Origin: Chloroflexota bacterium
Lineage (GTDB): Bacteria > Chloroflexota > Anaerolineae > DTLA01
NCBI GenBank assembly: GCA_014874485.1
Contig: JADBJK010000074.1
Span: 62,001-126,000 of the forward strand
DNA: 64,000 nucleotides
Reading direction: 5' to 3'
Shown here: piece by piece, positions 32,324-40,648 of the stretch
How positions within the stretch are numbered: the stretch's first letter is position 1
Layout of the letters: every line of letters starts with the position of its first letter
Position numbers and translations under genes: made by a program
Notes under the pieces: model-generated
The model's database searches: none
What the model saw: the letters and a program-made list of their open reading frames with translations, nothing else
Told to the model about the DNA's origin: nothing

Positions 32324-34630
32324 TTATTCGTCTCGGACGAAGTCCACTTCCACCAGCGCCCGCTCTTTCAGGCGGAAGCGCACGGCGACAAGCCCCGACG
32401 CCAACACGCGGAAGGGCCATTTGCGCCCGTCCACACGCGCCTCGCTGGCCCGCCAGGGTGCCGGAGCGGTGAACACCAACTGCCCGCGCTGCGCCCCCGC
32501 CTTCTCCAGGGCGACGCCGAGCGTCTGCCCGTTGGGGCCGTGCACGACGCGCTGGATGCCCGAAATCTCCGCCGCGCCCTGGGTTACGTGGAAGGTGGAC
32601 GTCAGCAGGTCGGGCTGGTCGGCGACGGGGCGCAGGCACAGCACGATGCTCTCGTGGGGCTGGTGGCGACGGAACGACAATTTGTCGGAGCGAACGCCCA
32701 CGTAGCGCTGTCGCCAGAAGTTGTACACGTGATACTCGCCTTCGGGAAGCCCCAGTTCGCGCAGGGTTACCTCGGTCTTGGCCGTCTTGTCGCGCCAGTT
32801 TATGAGCGAAACGACCCACCAGCGCCCCCAGGGCTTGTCCACGGCGAGCACTTGGAGGCGCGGGTTCTCGCTGCGGAACAGGTCCACCGGCCGCGCCGCC
32901 AGGCCCGAAGGCGGCAGCGCCATCCGCAAGTACTTCAGCCGCCCGGGGCGGATGGTGGGCAGGTTATCGCTGTCCAGCGTCAGGCCGCCCGACAGCGCGA
33001 TGCACGTAACCAGCGTCCGCATCTCGTTGAGCACCAGGTCCGACTGGTCGCCGCGCATGCGCACCAGCACGCAGTCGCCGTCGTTGAGCCACCAGCGGCG
33101 GTGCATGAAGTAGCGGGTCGCCGTGTTTCGCAGGGCATTGGCTACCGCCGGTGCGCTCAAGTCGGCCCAGATGGGCGCCCAGTTGAAGGCGACGTCGGGG
33201 CCGATGCGCATGGCGTCCACCACGCCCACGCTGGGGAGTTGGGGCGCGCCGCAGCCTAGCAGGAACCGGTCGCCGATGACCTCGCGGATGCGCTCAATGC
33301 CGCGCCGGTAGGCTTCGGCGCGGGTAACCGTGGGGTCGTGGCGGATGCCCTCCATCGCCGCGGCGAACACGAAATCAATCTTGAACAGGTCGTAGCCCCA
33401 CTCCTGGCTCATGACGCGGAACACGTGGGCGATCCAGTCCAGCACGTCGGGGCGGGTCAGGTCCAGCGCGTAGATGTCCACGCCCCAGTGCTGCCAGGCC
33501 ACCACCGGCGAGCCGTCCTGGTGCTTGAGCGTCCAATCGGGGTGCTCCGCGTAGGTCGCCGACTCGCTGCTGACGCCGAAGGGGGCCAGCCAGATGCCCG
33601 GGCGCAGTCCTGCGGCGCGGATGCCGTCGGCCACGGCCTTCATCCCCTGGGGGAACTTGGTCGCGTCAATCCGCAGCCAGTCGCCGATGGCCTGCTGGTA
33701 GCCGTCGTCTATGAGGACGTAGTCCAGGGGCAGGTGATGCTTGCGAATCTGCGCGGCGTTGGCCAGAACGTCCTCTGCCGAGTTCTCGCCGTAGAAGTAG
33801 TACCACGTGCACCATCCGGTGGGGATGTGGGCGGGGACGCGCGGGGTCATGCGCGCCGCGACGCGGTCGGCGTAGTGCTCCAGCAGCGCCAGCGCGTCGT
33901 CCGAGAAGGCCACCAGCAGCGGCTCGGACAGGAACCGCTCGCCGGGCTGCAAGATGACCCCGTCGGCGTAGCACGTGGCCGCGAGCCGCCGAAACGCGCG
34001 CCCGTCCAGGTACAGCGCCACGTCCGCGAGGGCATGGCGGCCATCGGTGAACCCCAGCAGCGTGGAGAGTCCGCCGTCTCGGTCGTGCAGCACCGTGAAC
34101 CACTCGCTTTGGAAGTCCTCGGTGCCCGAGCCTGGGTGGGGGGTGTGCTTGCGGTCGTATTCCTCGCCGCCCGGGTTGACGTAGATGCCGTCGCCGATGT
34201 GGCGGGCGAAGGTGGGCGACCAGGATTGCCACCCGTGCTTGTAGAACGACCACCGGTGCGGCCCTGCGCCCAGGTTCACCGCGCCGTTGGCCTCCCGCCG
34301 CACGTCCAGCACGGCCAGGCGGTCCAGGTGCACGGGCGCGGGGCCGACGTTCTGCACTTCCAAGACGAGTTCCAGGTCGGCGCCCAGGTGGATGTACCAC
34401 CGCAGCCGAATGTGCTCGTCGCTGCGCTCCCAGCGGATGAATTCGGGCTTCACTTCCAGCGACGCGCCCGGCCCTGCGATGGTCAGAGCGCGGCGCTCGC
34501 CACCCGCGCGGTACTCCGCGCCGGCGCTGGCCTCCTGAATCACAGGCGCGGCCTGGAACACGAAGGTTGCCGCGCCCCGTGCGCCGTGGAGAATCAATCG
34601 GTCGCGGATGTAGGTGTCGTCAGGGTTCAT
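32324..34630 (-). CDS. GH36-family alpha-galactosidase
   Basis: A 768-residue glycoside hydrolase. An N-terminal beta-supersandwich (about 1-255) is followed by a TIM barrel starting at PTGWCTWYYFYG (270-281). LIDDGYQQ (307-314), the nucleophile in DLFKIDF (Asp419) and the acid/base segment AMRIGPDV (Asp479) are in the expected order, and the C-terminal beta domain follows. These match GH36/melibiase enzymes that release terminal alpha-galactose; no signal peptide, so it acts on imported oligosaccharides. The gene overlaps the pcm stop by 11 bases. Housekeeping neighbours do not help to specify the substrate, and alpha-N-acetylgalactosaminidase activity is also possible. Confidence 0.9.
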   Translation of the reverse strand: MNPDDTYIRDRLILHGARGAATFVFQAAPVIQEASAGAEYRAGGERRALTIAGPGASLEVKPEFIRWERSDEHIRLRWYIHLGADLELVLEVQNVGPAPVHLDRLAVLDVRREANGAVNLGAGPHRWSFYKHGWQSWSPTFARHIGDGIYVNPGGEEYDRKHTPHPGSGTEDFQSEWFTVLHDRDGGLSTLLGFTDGRHALADVALYLDGRAFRRLAATCYADGVILQPGERFLSEPLLVAFSDDALALLEHYADRVAARMTPRVPAHIPTGWCTWYYFYGENSAEDVLANAAQIRKHHLPLDYVLIDDGYQQAIGDWLRIDATKFPQGMKAVADGIRAAGLRPGIWLAPFGVSSESATYAEHPDWTLKHQDGSPVVAWQHWGVDIYALDLTRPDVLDWIAHVFRVMSQEWGYDLFKIDFVFAAAMEGIRHDPTVTRAEAYRRGIERIREVIGDRFLLGCGAPQLPSVGVVDAMRIGPDVAFNWAPIWADLSAPAVANALRNTATRYFMHRRWWLNDGDCVLVRMRGDQSDLVLNEMRTLVTCIALSGGLTLDSDNLPTIRPGRLKYLRMALPPSGLAARPVDLFRSENPRLQVLAVDKPWGRWWVVSLINWRDKTAKTEVTLRELGLPEGEYHVYNFWRQRYVGVRSDKLSFRRHQPHESIVLCLRPVADQPDLLTSTFHVTQGAAEISGIQRVVHGPNGQTLGVALEKAGAQRGQLVFTAPAPWRASEARVDGRKWPFRVLASGLVAVRFRLKERALVEVDFVRDE

Positions 34631-35264
34631 CTCGTCCTCCTGCGTTCTCCGGCGGGCGCGCCACGCCCCGCACCAGCGGCACGAAGACCACGCCGGCCAC
34701 CTCGCGCTGTTCCAGTTCGGTGCCCCGCTTGCGGATGAACATCAGCCGCTGGGACCAACCCGATTCGCCCACGGGGATGACCAGCCGCCCGCCGTCGGCC
34801 AACTGCTCCACGAGAGGCGGGGGTATCTCCTCCGCCGCGCACGTTACGATGATGGCGTCGTAGGGGGCGTGTTCCGGCCAGCCCTCGTACCCGTCGCCGA
34901 CGCGGATGTACACGTTGTGATAGCCCAGTTCGCGCAGGCGCTGGCGGGCCTTCTCGGCCAGTTGGGGGATGCGCTCCACGGTGTACACCTCGTGGGCCAG
35001 CAGCGAAAGGATGGCCGCCTGATACCCCGACCCCGCGCCGACTTCCAACACCTTCTCGTGGCCCTTCAGTTCCAGCAACTGCGTCATCAGCGCGACGATG
35101 TACGGCTGGGAGATGGTCTGGCCGTAGCCGATGGGCAGCGGGTGATCGCCGTAGGCGTCTTCGGCGTACTGGGCGGGCACGAACCGCTCACGCGGCACGG
35201 CTTCCATCGCCGCCAGCACCCGCGGATCCGAGATTTCTCGCAGCACCAGTTTCCGCTTGCCCAT
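34620..35264 (-). CDS. pcm: Protein-L-isoaspartate O-methyltransferase
   Basis: Repairs isoaspartyl damage in aged proteins using SAM. 214 residues: AMEAVPRERFVP, AYGDHPLPIGYGQTISQPY (substrate loop with the Ser of TIS), the SAM motif VLEVGAGSGYQAAIL and YDAIIVTCAAEEIPPPLVEQL are all diagnostic. Cytosolic. It starts 12 bases after the SGNH hydrolase gene and overlaps the GH36 gene by 11 bases. The last twenty residues are Gly/Arg/Pro rich and variable in this family. Confidence 0.95.
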   Translation of the reverse strand: MGKRKLVLREISDPRVLAAMEAVPRERFVPAQYAEDAYGDHPLPIGYGQTISQPYIVALMTQLLELKGHEKVLEVGAGSGYQAAILSLLAHEVYTVERIPQLAEKARQRLRELGYHNVYIRVGDGYEGWPEHAPYDAIIVTCAAEEIPPPLVEQLADGGRLVIPVGESGWSQRLMFIRKRGTELEQREVAGVVFVPLVRGVARPPENAGGRDEP

Positions 35265-35276
35265 GCGCCCCTCGCC

Positions 35277-36185
35277 CTAGCCGCGCCCGACCAGCCCGAG
35301 CAGCAGCGGCTCCAGACGGACGTACAGGTACGACGCCAGTTTCCTGTAGCCGCGCGCGCTCAGGTGCACGCCATCGTCCAGCCAGTCGCCCGCCTCAAGG
35401 CGGAGTTCCCCGTACACGTCCAGCAGATGCGCGCGCTCCTCACGCGCAACCGCCCGCACGCGGGCGTTGTAGGCGTCGCACGATTGCCGCAGCTCCAGGC
35501 GCGATGCGTCGCCCACATCGGGCCGGAAATCGGGCGCGAGCGGCGTGGTGGTCAGGAACACAACCTGCGCGCCCACCTTGCGCGACCGCCTGCACATCCA
35601 GCCCAGCGCCTGGGCGAAGACCGACTCGGATACGCGCGGCTCCCACCGCTTGCCTTCCCAAGCCGCGTACTGCGCCTGCCATCGCCGCCAGCGCCGCTCC
35701 GCCCCGACGAACAGCCGCGAGTGGCGCAGCACCCGGACCCACTTGGGCGCGGTGAAGGCGTCCTCCAGCCGCGCGTCGGCGTAGGACCGCGCCAGGTTGG
35801 CATCGTTCAGGCCGAAGGCGATGGCCACGACCTGCGGTCGGAAGGCCCGCACCAGCAGAGGCAACAACTGCACGCCGTGCATTGTCGTTAGCCCGTTCGC
35901 GCCCCCGTTGACGAACTCAACGGGAATATCCGGGTGGGCGGCCTTCCACATGCTGCCCAGCAGGGCGGGGTAGGCCTGGTCGGGCGCCACGTCGTGCCCG
36001 TACACGATGGAATCCCCGACGAACAGCACGCGGAGCGGGGCCGCCGCCTGGGCCGCAGCCAGGGTCTCGCGGCGCAGCGCGAAGTCCGCCAGCGTCGGCC
36101 AGGGGCGCGACAGCAGTCTTGCCGCACCTTCCATCGCCAGGAGGCCCACAATGGTCGCCCCTGCCCAGATGCACACCCGCTTCAT
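35277..36185 (-). CDS. SGNH/GDSL-family hydrolase with N-terminal membrane anchor
   Basis: A 302-residue protein with an N-terminal hydrophobic segment (about 4-20), likely an uncleaved anchor or signal. The SGNH blocks are FVGDSIVYGHD (block I, Ser59), NGGANG (II), GLNDANLA (III) and DWLDDGVHLSARGY (V, Asp and His of the triad). Such enzymes are esterases or carbohydrate deacetylases; substrate unknown. The -10 promoter element ends only 6 nt before the ATG with no room for a ribosome binding site, so translation is probably leaderless. First gene of the pcm-GH36-coaX-GNAT run. Confidence 0.87.
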   Translation of the reverse strand: MKRVCIWAGATIVGLLAMEGAARLLSRPWPTLADFALRRETLAAAQAAAPLRVLFVGDSIVYGHDVAPDQAYPALLGSMWKAAHPDIPVEFVNGGANGLTTMHGVQLLPLLVRAFRPQVVAIAFGLNDANLARSYADARLEDAFTAPKWVRVLRHSRLFVGAERRWRRWQAQYAAWEGKRWEPRVSESVFAQALGWMCRRSRKVGAQVVFLTTTPLAPDFRPDVGDASRLELRQSCDAYNARVRAVAREERAHLLDVYGELRLEAGDWLDDGVHLSARGYRKLASYLYVRLEPLLLGLVGRG

Positions 36186-36191
36186 GCGCCC

Positions 36192-36220
36192 ATTCTAGCA
36201 CGTCGGCGTGCCTTGCGCAA
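36192..36220 (-). promoter_or_regulatory. Promoter of the SGNH-pcm-GH36-coaX operon (leaderless)
   Basis: Minus-strand TTGCGC, 17-nt spacer ending TGC, TAGAAT. The -10 ends 6 nt from the ATG. Its -35 lies just upstream of the -10 of the divergent Trm112-like gene, so the two promoters are interleaved. Confidence 0.68.
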
Positions 36221-36227
36221 GGTTTTG

Positions 36228-36236
36228 TGCTATAAT
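36228..36236 (+). promoter_or_regulatory. Extended -10 of the Trm112-like gene
   Basis: TGCTATAAT; no good -35 at 17-18 bases. Transcription from here would place the 36250-36320 palindrome in the mRNA leader. Confidence 0.6.
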
Positions 36237-36249
36237 CGGGATAGAGGTT

Positions 36250-36320
36250 TCACCGCAGAGACACAGAGGGCGCAGAGAGATATCGTTGGTATCTCTGCGT
36301 GCTCTGCGCCTCTGCGGTGA
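36250..36320. repeat. Palindrome of the CACCGCAGAGAC... family in an mRNA leader
   Basis: Left arm starts TCACCGCAGAGACACAGAGG, right arm ends GCTCTGCGCCTCTGCGGTGA, with an ATATCGTTGGTAT centre. Ends 28 bases before the Trm112-like start codon. Confidence 0.85.
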
Positions 36321-36348
36321 AGAGATTAGACCCGTGGAGCGAGTGGAG

Positions 36349-36582
36349 ATGCCTGTAGATTCCGAGTTGCTGGACATCCTCGTTTGCCCGCATTGCCGGA
36401 CCAAGGTGCGGTTGTACGGCGACGCGTGGCTGATATGCCCCAACCCCGACTGCCGCCGCAAGTACCCGATTGTGGACGACATTCCCGTCATGATGATTGA
36501 AGAGGGGGACAAATACATTGACACACCGCCCGACCAACTGGACATCACCAAAATATCGCTGGACACGGTGGGCAAGCCCTAG
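36349..36582 (+). CDS. Trm112-like zinc-binding protein
   Basis: A 77-residue protein of the Trm112p/UPF0434 family: ELLDILVCPHCRTKVRLYG with C13 and C16, then C30 and C35 in ICPNPDCRRKYPIVDDIPVMM. The family forms a small zinc fold; eukaryotic Trm112 activates methyltransferases, and the bacterial proteins (YcaR-like) are of unclear function. The ATG is favoured by GAGTGGAG immediately upstream. The end of the gene overlaps the start of the metallopeptidase gene by about 65 bases in another frame. Confidence 0.9.
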   Translation: MPVDSELLDILVCPHCRTKVRLYGDAWLICPNPDCRRKYPIVDDIPVMMIEEGDKYIDTPPDQLDITKISLDTVGKP

Positions 36583-37801
36583 AGGGGCTAGCCTGGTCGC
36601 CGTCGTCCTGCTGCTGTTCGCCCTCGCGCTGGCGGCTCCCGCTCATGCGCAGGAGCCGTGGGCAGGCAGCCAGCCGAGCGCGAAGGCGGAGTTCGGCGCG
36701 GGCATCACCTTCGCCTTGCAGGCGCAGACGGCCTCGCCCGTGCAGGCGCTGTACCTGTTTTACCAACTGGAAGGTGAACGCGCGCGCAACCGCGTCAACC
36801 TGGAAGACACCGGCACGCGCATCAACGCCGAGTGGACGTGGGAACTGGAGCCTGGGAGCATCCCCCCTGGAAGGGCCATCACCTACTGGTGGCGGGCGGA
36901 ACTGGCCGACGGGCGAACCCTGGAGACCGAGCGCGCCACGGTAACCTACGAGGACACCCGCTTCACCTGGAAGCAGCGGCAGGAGGGCAACCTCATCCTC
37001 TACTGGTACGGCGACAGCCAACGCGAGGCCGACAAGATCATGGCGGCCGCGCAGTCGGCTCTCCAGCGCCTGCAGGCCGGCACGGGCGTGGAACTCCAGA
37101 AGCCCATCCGCATCTTCCTGTACCGCAGCAAGTCGGACATGCGGCTCGCCATTCCGTCGCGCAGCGAGGGATACGACATCGCGACGATCACCCTGGGCAT
37201 GGCGATGGGCGGGGATACGATCGTCATCCTGTCCACGGCCGCCGACGCCGACCGCACCATCGCCCACGAGTTGAGCCACATCGTCATCGGCGCGTTCACC
37301 GAGAACCCGCTGGGCGGCCTGCCCACCTGGCTGGACGAGGGCCTGGCCATGTACGCCGAGGGAGACCTGCGCGGCGAGAATCAGGCCGACCTGGACAGGG
37401 CCATCCGCACCAACACGCTCATCTCGGTGCGCTCGCTTTCGGCCTACACGGGCGACCCGTCGCAGGTGGATTTGTTCTACGGCGAGTGCTACTCGGTCGT
37501 CAAGTTCCTGATTGACACCTACGGCGCGGACAAGATGGACGCGCTCCTGAAGACGTTCAAGCGGGGCATGTACCAAGAGGACGCCCTGCGGGAGGTGTAC
37601 GGGTTCGGGATAGACGAACTGGACGCGCGCTGGCGGGAGGCCATCGGTGCGCCGCCGCAGCCGACGCCTGCCCCCACCACGCCGCCCGTCCTGCCGACCC
37701 CGCGCCCGCAGGAGGAGCCATCATCCACGCCGATATGCTCGTCGGCGGCGCTGATTCTGGCGGCGCTGGGCGTCGTCATCTGGCGCAGGGTTGCCGCGTA
37801 G
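36518..37801 (+). CDS. Secreted, membrane-anchored gluzincin metallopeptidase (peptidase MA-like)
   Basis: About 427 residues. An N-terminal signal (ASLVAVVLLLFALALAAPAHAQE, split here at its hydrophobic core LLLFALALAAP) is followed by a beta-rich domain, then the metallopeptidase region with HELSH (His250-His254) and the downstream glutamate in WLDEGLAMYAE (Glu274), the HExxH...E zinc site of gluzincins. A Pro/Thr-rich linker (about 375-405) leads to a C-terminal membrane helix (AALILAALGVVIWRR). The protein is thus extracytoplasmic and tethered. Start TTG is inferred from AGAGGGGG 10-17 bases upstream; another TTG 21 bases earlier is possible. Confidence 0.8.
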   Translation: MTHRPTNWTSPKYRWTRWASPRGASLVAVVLLLFALALAAPAHAQEPWAGSQPSAKAEFGAGITFALQAQTASPVQALYLFYQLEGERARNRVNLEDTGTRINAEWTWELEPGSIPPGRAITYWWRAELADGRTLETERATVTYEDTRFTWKQRQEGNLILYWYGDSQREADKIMAAAQSALQRLQAGTGVELQKPIRIFLYRSKSDMRLAIPSRSEGYDIATITLGMAMGGDTIVILSTAADADRTIAHELSHIVIGAFTENPLGGLPTWLDEGLAMYAEGDLRGENQADLDRAIRTNTLISVRSLSAYTGDPSQVDLFYGECYSVVKFLIDTYGADKMDALLKTFKRGMYQEDALREVYGFGIDELDARWREAIGAPPQPTPAPTTPPVLPTPRPQEEPSSTPICSSAALILAALGVVIWRRVAA

Positions 37802-37845
37802 CCCGACGGCACCCGCGCACGCACGCGACTCTCCACGAGGATGCG

Positions 37846-37916
37846 ATCCACGAATCGCACGAATGACCACGAATCCTACATCACCCTATTCGTGCAGATT
37901 CGCGTCATTCGTGGAT
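37846..37916. repeat. Palindrome between metallopeptidase and RNase Z genes
   Basis: Arms start ATCCACGAATCGCACGAAT and end GCGTCATTCGTGGAT. It spans the gap between two convergent genes and its right arm encodes the last residues (V-I-H-E) and stop of the RNase Z gene. Confidence 0.82.
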
Positions 37917-38876
37917 GACGTCCTGCCCTCCAGTCGCGGCTTCCTGCCGATCGGCGTCGGGCTCGCGCTTGATGATGCGGAACGTGTCAAAGTCGTTGGC
38001 TACGACGATATTGGGGAAGATGGGTGTCGCCTCGTCCAGAATCTGGCGCTCCGAGTAGCGCCGCGAGATGTGCGTCAGGATGAGCAGGCGCACATCGGCC
38101 TCCGCGGCCAGGCGCGCGGCCTGCGACGCCGTCAGGTGGCCGAACTTCCGCGCCATGTCGGCTTCCTCGTCGGTATAGGTCGCCTCAATCACCAGGGCAT
38201 CGGCCTGGCGGGCCACGCTGACCAGCCCCTCGGTGCTGCCCGCATCGCCGACGAAGACCAGTTTGGCCCCGCCGACCGGCGCGCCCAGCACGTCATCGGG
38301 GGTAACCACGCGCCCGTCGGCCAGCCTCACCGTTTCGCCGCGCACCAGCCGCGCCCGCTCCGGCCCCGCGGGAACGCCCAGCGCCTCGGCCTTGTCCACC
38401 AGGAAGGGCCGCTTCTCCTTCTCGTAGAACATGAACCCGAAGCATCCCGGCCCTCGGTGCTGCACCGGGAAGGCGATGAGCGCGAAGGAATCGTCCTCCA
38501 GGACGATGCCCGGCTCCAACGCGGTGTACACGATGTCAATCGGCGGGATGCCCTCGCCGAAGACCACGTTCATCAAGGCCCGCACGCGCTCCAGCGCCCA
38601 CGGCCCACCCATGATCTCCACGCGGTCTATGGACTCCCAGCGGGCGAAGGTGGACATCAGCCCGCCCAGGCCCAGGATGTGATCCAGATGCCCGTGGGTG
38701 ATGAGGATGCGGTCCATGCGTTTGAAGCCCAGGCCGCTTTTGAGCAGTTGGCGCTGGGTGCCCTCGCCGCAGTCTATCAGGAAGCGGTACTCCTTGTGTA
38801 GCACCATGGCCGACGACAGCCCGCGCTTGATGGACGGTGCCGATGCCGATGTTCCCAGGAAGATGAGTTCAAACAT
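37905..38876 (-). CDS. rnz: Ribonuclease Z (tRNA 3'-end endonuclease)
   Basis: Removes tRNA 3' trailers, needed here because at least the local tRNA lacks an encoded CCA. 323 residues of the metallo-beta-lactamase fold: FLGTSASAPSIKRGLSS, CGEGTQRQLLKSG, the zinc motif THGHLDH (H61, H63, D65, H66), FPVQHRGPGCFGFMF, FVGDAGSTEGL and LTHISRRYS. A full-length RNase Z form. The C-terminal tail after DFDTFRI is hydrophilic, and the final four codons come from a palindromic repeat. Confidence 0.95.
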   Translation of the reverse strand: MFELIFLGTSASAPSIKRGLSSAMVLHKEYRFLIDCGEGTQRQLLKSGLGFKRMDRILITHGHLDHILGLGGLMSTFARWESIDRVEIMGGPWALERVRALMNVVFGEGIPPIDIVYTALEPGIVLEDDSFALIAFPVQHRGPGCFGFMFYEKEKRPFLVDKAEALGVPAGPERARLVRGETVRLADGRVVTPDDVLGAPVGGAKLVFVGDAGSTEGLVSVARQADALVIEATYTDEEADMARKFGHLTASQAARLAAEADVRLLILTHISRRYSERQILDEATPIFPNIVVANDFDTFRIIKREPDADRQEAATGGQDVIHE

Positions 38877-38980
38877 GTTGTCTCCGTTGTATTGTCGTGT
38901 CGCGCGGGTTCGGATCGCGAAACCCGCGAAAGGACGCGAAAACCCCGAAGCGCCCCCTCAGCCCGATGGGTTCAGCGTCG

Positions 38981-39545
38981 GGCCCACGTACGACGCACCT
39001 CCGAGGTGCGTCGCACGTGCCTTCTCACGCCATTGTGGGCGAAGCATCTCGGTTGACGAGATTCTTCGCGGCTTCGCCGCTCAGAACGACAGGCTGCCGT
39101 GGATTGCTTCGGGCGCTGCGCACCCTCGCAATGACAACTTCTGCCTGTCATTGCGAGCGAAGCAATTCGGTCGGCCCACGTGCGACGCACCTCCGAGGTG
39201 CGTCGCACGTGCCTTCTCACGCCATTGTGGGCGAAGCATCTCGGTTGACGAGATTCTTCGCGGCTTCGCCGCTCAGAACGACAGGCTGCCGTGGATTGCT
39301 TCGGGCGCTGCGCACCCTCGCAATGACAACTTCTGCCTGTCATTGCGAGCGAAGCAATTCGGTCGGCCCACGTGCGACGCACCTCCGAGGTGCGTCGCAC
39401 GTGCCTTCTCACGCCATTGTGTGCGAAGCATCTCGGTTGACGAGATTCTTCGCGGCTTCGCGCCTCAGTAGGGACAATTCATGAATTATCCCTACGGGCG
39501 CTGCGCGCCCTCGCAATGACACACCATCAAGAATCCCTGTGGTAG
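38981..39545. repeat. 192-bp tandem repeat (2.6 copies) of composite palindromes
   Basis: A 192-base unit recurs with starts at 38981, 39173 and 39365. Each unit has a 35-bp palindrome with CACGTGCGACGCACCT arms (38985-39019 with one change, 39177-39211, 39369-39403), a GTTGACGAGATTCTTCGCGG core and CTCGCAATGACA. The third copy ends in a 26-bp TAGGGACAATTCATGAATT... palindrome (39469-39494) and CATCAAGAATCC at the rtcA stop. No gene is present. Confidence 0.95.
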
Positions 39546-40648
39546 ATCGCTTGCCCCTCGCCGCGCACCCGCACCAGCGCGCCTGCTGGGTGCGGCTCAA
39601 TCTCCACGCGCGGGCCCAGGAACTGCTCTATCGCCCAGGCGTTGGTTCGCAGGTGGTCGGTGGCACGCGGCGTGGTGAACGCCACATCCGCCCCGGCCAG
39701 TACCGCAGGCAGCAGCAACTGGTCGGCCAGATGCTCGTCCACGGCGGCCTTCGTCGCGTGAAACCGGATGAGTTCGCGGGCGGCCTCCTCGGCGACGCGC
39801 TCCGCGGGCTTGCGCAGCGCCCCGTAGGCGGTGAACCCGCCGATGCCGCGCTCGTACTCGGCCACGAGGAAGACCACCGTGCCGAAGCCCATTGCTGGCG
39901 CTTCCGCCTCCTCCATTTCGGCGCGCAGGCCCGCCTTGCGGAGCATCTCCAGCGCCTGCGCCTTCTGCCGCTGGACGATGTGCTCGGGCAGGTTGGACGC
40001 CGCGCTGATGCCCCAGACGCGGGTCAGGCGCCCCCGCCGCGTCCAGTCCAGCGAGCGTGCCGCCCCTTCGGTGGCATCCAGCGGCTGGATGCTGGCCTGG
40101 ACCACGCCGCCGCCCTTCGGGTACCAGCCCCAGCGTTGGATGGCGAGGTCGGCCCTGTAGCCGAGCGCGGCGACCGCCGGCAGGTACACATGCGCCAGGT
40201 AGTGAAACGGCGGACTCCAGGGCACGTGGGTGCCGCCCACCAGCGTCAGGTGCGACGGCGCACCGGCAAGCGCCAGGGGCAGGAAGAGCGTCTGGAAGAC
40301 CAACGACACCGCGCCCGCGCTTCCCCCCGCCTCTGTGGCCCCCACGTCAAAGGTGCAATCGCCGCCTGCGGGCCAGCGTTGGGGCGCGAACAGCAAGTCC
40401 TGGGACCCGACGCGGTCGCCCTCCACCGCCGCGCCCGAGATGGCCGCAGCCGCGCGCACGGCCACCAGGTGCTGCGGGCGCAGACCCGGCTTGGGGCGGC
40501 CCGCGCGTATCCGCCGCATCCGAAAGGGTCGGCCCAGCGCCACGGCCAGCGAGAGCGCCGTGCGCAGAATCTGCCCGCCGCCCTCGCCGTAGGAGCCGTC
40601 TATCTCCAGAACATCGGCCTGCGCCCCGGCCATGGTCGCCCCGCTCAC
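39527..40648 (-). CDS. rtcA: RNA 3'-terminal phosphate cyclase RtcA
   Basis: Converts RNA 3'-phosphate to a 2',3'-cyclic phosphate using ATP via a covalent His-AMP. 373 residues: [53 protein letters not shown] (family signature), [11 protein letters not shown] and a C-terminal [14 protein letters not shown] region with [11 protein letters not shown], which contains the conserved His of the active site. The GTG start overlaps the clpC stop by four bases (GTGA), so it is coupled to clpC. RtcB is not in the window. The stop codon falls in the CATCAAGAATCC boundary motif of the repeat family. Confidence 0.93.
   Translation of the reverse strand: MSGATMAGAQADVLEIDGSYGEGGGQILRTALSLAVALGRPFRMRRIRAGRPKPGLRPQHLVAVRAAAAISGAAVEGDRVGSQDLLFAPQRWPAGGDCTFDVGATEAGGSAGAVSLVFQTLFLPLALAGAPSHLTLVGGTHVPWSPPFHYLAHVYLPAVAALGYRADLAIQRWGWYPKGGGVVQASIQPLDATEGAARSLDWTRRGRLTRVWGISAASNLPEHIVQRQKAQALEMLRKAGLRAEMEEAEAPAMGFGTVVFLVAEYERGIGGFTAYGALRKPAERVAEEAARELIRFHATKAAVDEHLADQLLLPAVLAGADVAFTTPRATDHLRTNAWAIEQFLGPRVEIEPHPAGALVRVRGEGQAIYHRDS

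Noticed and set aside
38981-39494. Possible CRISPR-like array
   Set aside because: The repeat unit is 192 bases with no unique spacers, consists of palindromic composites seen elsewhere, and no cas genes are near.
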